A DNA stretch of 26,773 nt from CAYRHS01 sp964424125. Lineage in GTDB: Bacteria > Actinomycetota > Acidimicrobiia > IMCC26256 > JAOSJL01. A program made the position numbers and the translations under genes. The stretch is taken from positions 1 through 26,773 of the forward strand of contig CAYRHS010000019.1 of NCBI GenBank assembly GCA_964424125.1, read 5' to 3'. Position 1 is the first letter of the stretch; each line of letters starts with the position of its first letter. This document shows, piece after piece, positions 21,992 to 26,773 of this stretch. The notes below the pieces were generated by a model. It was not told the DNA's origin. It made no database searches and saw nothing but the letters and a program-made list of their open reading frames with translations.

Positions 21992-22909
21992 CTACCAGCC
22001 GATCTCCTCGAAGAAGCCCCGCACGAGATCGACGGTCGTCTCCGGGTTGTCGCCCGCGGCGTGGTGGCCGGCTCCGTGGACGCGCGCCAGACGGGCGTCG
22101 GGGATGAGGTCGGTGATCTCCCGTGCGCCCTCGTCCGAGAGCAGGTCGCTCTGCTTGCCCCGCAACACCAGCGCCGGACAAGTGAGCCCCCGGGCCTCGT
22201 CGGCCATCCCGACGACCATGTCGCGCCAGCGACCGGACTGGAACGTCACCCCCTCCGCCTCGCGCTGGCGGATGCGCCGCCCGAGCTGGTGCTTCCACTC
22301 CCAGCGGCCGTCGGCTCGCTCCCGCAGGTTGCGGCTGAGGCTCTCGAGCCGCACGTCTTTGCGCTGCGGGAGGTACTCCGCGACCGCGACCGCGGCCTCT
22401 TCGAGGTCGGCGAAGGACTCGTGCGCCTTCATGAACTCGATGATGCGGCGCACACCTTCGTCCTCCATGCGATGGCCGATGTCCACGAGCACGACGGCGG
22501 CGACGTACTCGGGCCGGTCGGCGGCGAGGGTCAGGGCAGTGATGCCTCCGAGTGAAGCGCCGACGAAGGCGCCGCGATCGACACCGAACTCGACCAGGAA
22601 GGGCACCAGCGCGTTCGACAGCGCCCGCCGATCGAGCAGCTTCGTGACCTCGACGTCGGCCAACGGATCCGAGTCGCCGTGGCCGGGCAGGTCGGGGGCC
22701 AGCACGTGATGGTCCGAAGCCAGCGCGGTCCCGAGCTCCTCCCACATATAGGCCGTCTGCCCACCGCCGTGGAGGCACACGACGGGTGGCGCGCTGCTGT
22801 GACCCCACTCCAGGTAGTGGATCTGGCGGTCGTCGACGACCACGAAGCCGCTGCGCCCACCACGGGGGACGTCGTGGCGCGGAACGAGCTCCTCGATCGC
22901 TTCGGTCAC
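21992..22909 (-). CDS. Alpha/beta-fold hydrolase
   Basis: A 305-residue alpha/beta hydrolase. The oxyanion motif is LHGGGQ (about residues 46-51), the nucleophile is Ser119 in GASLGG, the acid is probably Asp255 in LRGKQSDLL, and the base is His282 in GAGHH. DLPGHGDSD is also typical. The GTG start at 22909 overlaps the stop of the upstream amidohydrolase as GTGA, so both products are made from one message and may act in sequence on an ester, lactone or C-C bond. A cap region (about 146-235) is rich in charged residues. The substrate is unknown. Confidence 0.92.
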   Translation of the reverse strand: MTEAIEELVPRHDVPRGGRSGFVVVDDRQIHYLEWGHSSAPPVVCLHGGGQTAYMWEELGTALASDHHVLAPDLPGHGDSDPLADVEVTKLLDRRALSNALVPFLVEFGVDRGAFVGASLGGITALTLAADRPEYVAAVVLVDIGHRMEDEGVRRIIEFMKAHESFADLEEAAVAVAEYLPQRKDVRLESLSRNLRERADGRWEWKHQLGRRIRQREAEGVTFQSGRWRDMVVGMADEARGLTCPALVLRGKQSDLLSDEGAREITDLIPDARLARVHGAGHHAAGDNPETTVDLVRGFFEEIGW

Positions 22910-24078
22910 GACGTCCCGACCTCCGCGTCCTGGCGCAGCAGCCAGGCGACGTTGCCACCGAAGAGCCCGGGGGCGTCGGCGGGCGTGGACGACCTCGGGC
23001 AGTCGCGGCGGTAGTCGGCGAGGGGCGTGGCGGTCCCCTCCGCGTGCGGGTAGTCGCTGCAGGCCATGAACAGGTCTCCCACGTGCTCTGTCAGTCGATC
23101 GGGTCGTTCCTGGCTGAACGCCGCCACCCGCACGTGCCGCCGGACGTACTCGCTCGGGCGCGCCGTGAGCTCCGACAGCGGGGCACCGTTGAAGCGGGCG
23201 TGGAAGTCGTAACCGCCGTCCAGGTTGAGGAGGAAGAGCGGGAGCCAGACGGCCGAGAGCTCGAAGACGCCGATTCGCAGGTCGGGGAGCCGATCGAACA
23301 CACCGTGCACCGCGAGGTCGGCGATCGCCATCGCCGGAGCCGTCCAGAGGAACACCGAGGACATGACGGGGTTCACGTCGTCGGCGTCCTCCTCGTACCA
23401 GGCATCCTCGAACGGCCGGCGCTGCGCGGCGACGTGGAACACGGGCGTGATCCCTTGGTCGCAGCACGCGGCCCAGACCCGATCGTGCACCGGATCGGAC
23501 AGTCGCCGCCCATCGACGAGGGCCGGGGCGATCATTGCCAGCCGGATGCCCGACTCGGCGAGGAACGGGAGCTGGGCGACGAACCACTCGGCGTCACGCA
23601 AGGTCAGATGCGCGACGGGATGGAGCCGACCGCCTCCCGCGGTCGCGACGTCGGCCGCCCACCGGTTCCAGGCGACCATGTTGGCCTGCGTTGCCGGGAG
23701 GTCGTCGGCCAGCGGGCGCTCCCACAACAACCCGAAGTTGGGAAACAGGACCGTCGCGTCGAAGCCTTCCTCGTCGAGACGCCGCAGCCGAACCGCAGGA
23801 TCGTGGTAGTCGGCGTCGACCGTCTCGTCGTAGGGCCGAGCGGGCGCTTCGCCCCGCGCGAGGCGGCGGCGGTCGCGACCGATCTCGTCGACTTCGCCCG
23901 GGCGGTGACGGTCGGCGACGTGGAGCCGGCGATCGCCGTGCATCAGCCACGTCCACCCGAGCTCGTCGTCGTCGAGCCTGAGGGCGGCTTCTCGCGTCTC
24001 GGGATCGCAGTACGTGCGCCAGAGGTCCCGTGTCTCGAAGAGGTGCGTATCGGCGTCGATGACGGTCACGCCGCCCAT
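22906..24078 (-). CDS. Amidohydrolase-2 family metal-dependent hydrolase
   Basis: A 390-residue amidohydrolase with the opening motif VIDADTHLFE (about residues 5-14), a middle histidine in VFHVAAQ, and the late metal aspartate in ACSDYPHAEG. The final GLFGGNVAWLL helix is usual for the group. ATG 24078 is chosen; the in-frame GTG 24069 just before the first strand is an alternative, and neither has a strong ribosome-binding site. It shares the family of the protein at 14663-15757 but is clearly divergent. It is translationally coupled to the alpha/beta hydrolase and transcribed away from the SnoaL-like gene, from a 57-base shared gap. Confidence 0.9.
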   Translation of the reverse strand: MGGVTVIDADTHLFETRDLWRTYCDPETREAALRLDDDELGWTWLMHGDRRLHVADRHRPGEVDEIGRDRRRLARGEAPARPYDETVDADYHDPAVRLRRLDEEGFDATVLFPNFGLLWERPLADDLPATQANMVAWNRWAADVATAGGGRLHPVAHLTLRDAEWFVAQLPFLAESGIRLAMIAPALVDGRRLSDPVHDRVWAACCDQGITPVFHVAAQRRPFEDAWYEEDADDVNPVMSSVFLWTAPAMAIADLAVHGVFDRLPDLRIGVFELSAVWLPLFLLNLDGGYDFHARFNGAPLSELTARPSEYVRRHVRVAAFSQERPDRLTEHVGDLFMACSDYPHAEGTATPLADYRRDCPRSSTPADAPGLFGGNVAWLLRQDAEVGTS

Positions 24079-24135
24079 TGTGCCCGGAACCCGCGCTCGC
24101 GTCAGATGCGCGCGAACATGCCGCGGGAGGTCACG

Positions 24136-24543
24136 ATGAGCGAGTTCACCGACGAGTCGGTGATTCGGCGACTGCTCGCCGAGTACTGCCACGCCTACGA
24201 CGACGGGCGGGCCGACGACTTCGCCGAGCTGTTCGCGGTGGACGGGACGTTCACGGTCTTCGGGACGACCCGTCACGGACGAGGCGAGATCCGCGAGCAC
24301 GTCGGTGCCTGGGACCCGAGCACACCGCCCGGCCAACACGTCACCTACAACACGGTCATCGATCTCCACGGCGACCGGGCCTGGGCCTGGACCGACTTCC
24401 TCTACCTGCGCCAGGAGGACGGCGAGTACAAGGTGAGCACGGCCGGCAGGTACCACGACGAGCTCGTGCGCGATCCCGACCGCTGGCGGTTCCACGCGCG
24501 CACGATCCGATTCCTCGGCGAAGGCCTCCGGCCCGGCGCGTGA
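24136..24543 (+). CDS. SnoaL-like (NTF2-fold) protein
   Basis: A 135-residue protein of the SnoaL/NTF2-like fold. The helix RRLLAEYCHAYDDGRADDFAELF, then FAVDGTFTVFG, GRGEIREHV and a C-terminal RWRFHARTIRFL strand are the standard pattern. Family members include polyketide cyclases, ketosteroid isomerases, dehydratases and non-enzymatic binding proteins. The Tyr-His-Asp cluster of dehydratase-type members is partly visible (YCHAYDDG). ATG 24136 has GGGAGG five bases before it. The stop overlaps the next gene as GTGA. The role is unknown; coupling to the DUF2889 gene suggests a joint task. Confidence 0.88.
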   Translation: MSEFTDESVIRRLLAEYCHAYDDGRADDFAELFAVDGTFTVFGTTRHGRGEIREHVGAWDPSTPPGQHVTYNTVIDLHGDRAWAWTDFLYLRQEDGEYKVSTAGRYHDELVRDPDRWRFHARTIRFLGEGLRPGA

Positions 24544-25289
24544 CCTATCGGCGCCGGATCAGGCTGGTCACACAGGAGCCCGGGGTCGTCGTCGGCGACC
24601 TCGAGGACGATTTCCACCGCTTCCGCGTGACCCTGCGACACGACGGGACCCGGGTGACCGCGGTCGTGGGTGAGGCCCGCCGGTTCCCCTGGGCGACGTG
24701 TCCGGACGCGGCCGCGCCGTTGCGGGAACTCGAGGGTGCACCGCTCTTCGAGCGGGTGACCCACGCCGCTCGCTTCACGAGCCCGCGCGACAACTGCACC
24801 CACATGTTCGACCTGGCCGCGCTGACGATCACCCACGCGGCCGCCGGGCGGGTCGAGCGCTCGTACGACGCCACCCTGCCTCCGCTGACGGAGCGAAGGC
24901 AGCGAGCGACCCTTGCGCGCGACGACGAGCCCTGCATGGAGTGGACGCTCGAGTGGGGCTCCGACGGCGAACGCCGTTGCATCGACCCTCCGCCCTTCTC
25001 CGAGACCCAGTGGCGGGGCGGTTTCATGCGCTGGGCGGACCACGCGCTCGACCCCGAGCAGGCCGAGGCCGCGATCGTCCTTCGCCGTGCGTGTGACATC
25101 GGCATGGGACACGGGATGGACCTCGACCGGTATCCCCGGGCGGCAGACCTCGAATACCCCCTGATCGGTGTGTGCTACACGATGCAGCCGGAGCAGATGG
25201 AGATCGCGTTCCGGAACCGGGGGACGATCCGAGACTTCAGCGACCACCCCGAGGCGCTCCTCCAGGACCTCGAGGACGCCGACGCCTGA
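24540..25289 (+). CDS. DUF2889-like protein
   Basis: A 249-residue protein that I place in DUF2889 by eye. It starts with RRRIRLVTQEPGVVVGDLEDDFHRF, continues with a charged strand and FPWATCPDAAAPL, and contains the marked NCTHMFDLAALTITHA block (about residues 83-98). The C-terminal half is rich in acidic residues and includes RACDIGMGHGMDL. No catalytic function is established for this family. The GTG start at 24540 overlaps the SnoaL-like gene by four bases. Two cysteines (CPDAAAPL and NCTH) could bind metal, but that is only a guess. A strong hairpin follows the stop directly. Confidence 0.7.
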   Translation: MTYRRRIRLVTQEPGVVVGDLEDDFHRFRVTLRHDGTRVTAVVGEARRFPWATCPDAAAPLRELEGAPLFERVTHAARFTSPRDNCTHMFDLAALTITHAAAGRVERSYDATLPPLTERRQRATLARDDEPCMEWTLEWGSDGERRCIDPPPFSETQWRGGFMRWADHALDPEQAEAAIVLRRACDIGMGHGMDLDRYPRAADLEYPLIGVCYTMQPEQMEIAFRNRGTIRDFSDHPEALLQDLEDADA

Positions 25290-25314
25290 AGGCGACGCGA
25301 CGCACGCGTTGCCT
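25290..25314 (+). terminator. Hairpin terminator after the DUF2889-like gene
   Basis: AGGCGACGCG (25290-25299) pairs with CGCGTTGCCT (25305-25314) over ten positions with one G-U pair and a five-base loop. It begins immediately after the TGA and ends before the -10-like box of the lipoprotein gene. No T-run follows. Confidence 0.6.
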
Positions 25315-25319
25315 CGCTG

Positions 25320-25325
25320 TACCGT
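25320..25325 (+). promoter_or_regulatory. -10-like box TACCGT before the lipoprotein gene
   Basis: TACCGT ends six bases before the GTG at 25332, with no ribosome-binding site in between, again suggesting a leaderless message. It resembles TACCCT in front of the acyl-CoA synthetase. No clear -35 box at the normal distance was found. Confidence 0.4.
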
Positions 25326-25331
25326 GCGGCC

Positions 25332-25946
25332 GTGGAGCGCACGACCGGACCGTTCCGGCACCTCGCCGTGGCCGCGCTCGTGGCCGCGCTGTTGGGCGCT
25401 TGCTCGGGTGGCGGCAGCGATGCTCCCGACAACGGAGCGGACGCGAGCTCACCCACGAGCTCCGAGCCCGATCAACAGTCTTCGGCGGCGGAGGCCACGA
25501 CGACGACCACCGAACCGGACGACCTCGATGAGGTCGCGTTCCCCGCGATCCCCGGCTTCCAATACGCGCTCCTCCCGCAGGAGGCGATCGACTTCTTCGC
25601 CGCGGGACTCTCGGCCGAGCCCGGAAACCCGCTCGTCGAGGCGGTCGACGCCCGCGTGGTGCAACGAGAGAACGGGTCCGTCGGCGTCCTCGTCGCCTAC
25701 CAGTTCGGCGAGCAGCTCGACGAGGCGAGCGCGCGGGACGCGTTCGTGGCCGGCGTGGGCCTTCGCGCCGGCGTAGCACCGCAGGCGATCGAGGTCGGGA
25801 GCAGGTCCATGTTCCGGATCGTCGATTCGACGACCGACACGGTCGGGATCCTGTGGTGGGAAGACGACGGCCTGGCATTCCTCGCGCTCGCCCCGGCAGA
25901 GGCCGACGCCGAGGAGATCGCTGCCGCGCGCGTCGCCGTCCAGTAG
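25332..25946 (+). CDS. Secreted lipoprotein of unknown function
   Basis: A 204-residue lipoprotein. A basic start (MERTTGPFRH) and a hydrophobic stretch lead to the lipobox LGAC, with Cys24 as the acylated residue. A low-complexity linker of Ser, Thr, Asp and Glu (about 25-64, including a run of five Thr) tethers a mature domain of about 140 residues. The domain contains an AVDARVVQRENGSVGVLVAYQF strand pair and ends with WWEDDGLAFLALA. I do not recognise the fold. A stress or binding function would be a guess. Its stop overlaps a palindrome shared with the convergent luciferase-like gene. Confidence 0.85.
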   Translation: MERTTGPFRHLAVAALVAALLGACSGGGSDAPDNGADASSPTSSEPDQQSSAAEATTTTTEPDDLDEVAFPAIPGFQYALLPQEAIDFFAAGLSAEPGNPLVEAVDARVVQRENGSVGVLVAYQFGEQLDEASARDAFVAGVGLRAGVAPQAIEVGSRSMFRIVDSTTDTVGILWWEDDGLAFLALAPAEADAEEIAAARVAVQ

Positions 25947-25961
25947 CGGCGCGGCGCCGCT
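25945..25961. terminator. Perfect 17-bp palindrome between convergent stops
   Basis: AGCGGCGC-G-GCGCCGCT spans the gap between the stop of the lipoprotein gene and the stop of the luciferase-like gene and touches both stop codons. It can form a GC-only-type stem in either RNA, so a bidirectional terminator is likely despite the absence of a U-tract. Confidence 0.55.
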
Positions 25962-26773
25962 CAGCCGCCGAGCCCGACGAGCTCGGCCAGGCGCTCGAGA
26001 GCGTCGAGCGCATCGCGCGACCGCTCCCACGGAGCGACGATCAGCCGGGTCACGCCCAACTCCGCGTAACGTTCGACCGTCGCGGCGTGGTTGATTCGTG
26101 CCCCGATGCAGATCTCGAAGTCGTCGTCGCCCGCGTGATCGCCCAGGAGGCTGCGCAGCCGCAGGACGAGGGCGCGAGCCGACCCGAGGTCGTGATCCAT
26201 CCCGATCCAGCCGTCCCCGGCCGTCGCGGCGCGCCGGAACGCGGCATCACTCTCGCCGCCGACGAGGATCGGCGGGTGGGGGCGCTGCACCGGCTTCGGC
26301 TCGAACGCCACCGGCTCGAAGTCGAAGAACTCGCCGTGGTGCTCGATCTCGGGTTCGGTCCAGAGTCGCTTGCAGACCGCCAGCGCCTCGTCGAGACGGC
26401 GACCACGGGTCCGAAAGTCGAGGCCGACGGCCTGCCACTCCTCGGCCAACCAGCCCGCGCCGATGCCGAGTTCGACTCGTCCGCCGGAGACCGCGTCGAG
26501 CGTCTGGACGGCGCGCGCCGCGACGAACGGATGCCGCAGCGCGAGGTTGTACACGTGCGTGCCGAGGCGGACCCGCCGCGTCCGCCCGGCCAGGTAGGCG
26601 AGGTACGTGAACACGTCGTAGACCGGAGTGGTCGGTGGGACCGGCGGATGCTCCGCGCCATGGTGGGGCGAGCCACTCATCCCCACCGGGAACACGAGGT
26701 GCTCCGGCAGCCAGACCGACTCGTAGCCGAGACGTTCGGCGGCGTCGACGACGTCGAGGAAGTACTTCGGGTT
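25961..26773 (-). CDS. LLM-class F420-dependent oxidoreductase, C-terminal part, runs off window
   Basis: A partial gene of 270 codons open at the right edge; the true start lies beyond 26773. The protein has the luciferase-like monooxygenase TIM-barrel pattern: NPKYFLDVVDAAERLGYESVW, LPEHLVFP, RVRLGTHVYNLALRHP, GGRVELGIGAGW, AVGLDFRTRGRRLDEAL and PPILVGGESDAAFRRAA. These match the F420-dependent branch common in actinobacteria, which reduces or oxidises secondary metabolites, lipids or xenobiotics. Cofactor choice (F420 or FMN) is a family-based inference. It is convergent with the lipoprotein gene and ends in a shared palindrome. Confidence 0.9.
   Translation of the reverse strand, partial: NPKYFLDVVDAAERLGYESVWLPEHLVFPVGMSGSPHHGAEHPPVPPTTPVYDVFTYLAYLAGRTRRVRLGTHVYNLALRHPFVAARAVQTLDAVSGGRVELGIGAGWLAEEWQAVGLDFRTRGRRLDEALAVCKRLWTEPEIEHHGEFFDFEPVAFEPKPVQRPHPPILVGGESDAAFRRAATAGDGWIGMDHDLGSARALVLRLRSLLGDHAGDDDFEICIGARINHAATVERYAELGVTRLIVAPWERSRDALDALERLAELVGLGG

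Noticed and set aside
1..26773. CRISPR arrays, tRNA or rRNA genes, insertion sequences, tandem repeats
   Set aside because: None was seen when reading through; there are no regularly spaced repeats, cloverleaf-like segments in the gaps, or transposase motifs.

Overview
The window is a very GC-rich, gene-dense stretch of bacterial chromosome. Its gene content points to an actinobacterium, possibly an Acidimicrobiia-like or other uncultured soil or marine lineage. The signs are a double-domain (FadE34/FadE6-type) acyl-CoA dehydrogenase, an F420-type luciferase-like oxidoreductase, paired DUF35/Ltp-type thiolase genes, an actinobacterial HisN-type phosphatase, an ECF sigma/anti-sigma pair, GTG starts and leaderless-looking promoters. 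I see no tRNA, rRNA, CRISPR array, insertion sequence or phage gene. The lineage call is inference from gene content only.

Layout: (1) 1-343 is the 5' end of a kinase-like gene that leaves the window on the left. It diverges from a PAS-PAS-GGDEF-EAL protein (557-2716). (2) 5693-2741, minus strand, is a five-gene operon: MaoC hydratase, DUF35 protein, carboxymuconolactone-decarboxylase-like protein, second DUF35 protein, and Ltp/SCP-x-like thiolase. (3) 7525-5772 is an ECF sigma factor coupled to a one-pass membrane protein. (4) 7627-11167 holds an acyl-CoA synthetase followed by a GH15 glucoamylase/trehalase-like enzyme. (5) 13319-11127 is the fused acyl-CoA dehydrogenase, divergent from an LPXTG surface protein (13420-14373). 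(6) 14376-15757 holds a 3Fe-4S ferredoxin and an amidohydrolase. (7) 17598-15829 is a second PAS-GGDEF-EAL protein. (8) 19781-17660 is a HisN-like phosphatase overlapping an FGGY sugar kinase. (9) 19820-21984 is a thiolase divergent from a MFE2-type short-chain dehydrogenase. (10) 24078-21992 is an amidohydrolase coupled to an alpha/beta hydrolase, divergent from a SnoaL-like/DUF2889 pair (24136-25289). (11) A lipoprotein (25332-25946) and a partial luciferase-like oxidoreductase (25961-26773) close the window.

Read together, the scattered lipid genes supply each step of a beta-oxidation cycle: CoA ligase, acyl-CoA dehydrogenase, MaoC hydratase, hydroxyacyl-CoA dehydrogenase and thiolase. They also include a hydratase/DUF35/Ltp module like the one that removes branched side chains from steroids. 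The strongest new signal is regulatory. A palindrome TGACAC-N2-GTGTCA occurs perfectly in front of the MaoC operon (5741-5754) and between the divergent thiolase and dehydrogenase genes (21042-21057). A related TGACG-N4-CGTCA palindrome (13369-13384) lies in front of the fused acyl-CoA dehydrogenase. In all three cases the site lies 48-51 bp upstream of the start codon of the minus-strand gene. This suggests one unlinked repressor controlling a dispersed acyl-CoA degradation regulon. Its regulator gene is not in the window.
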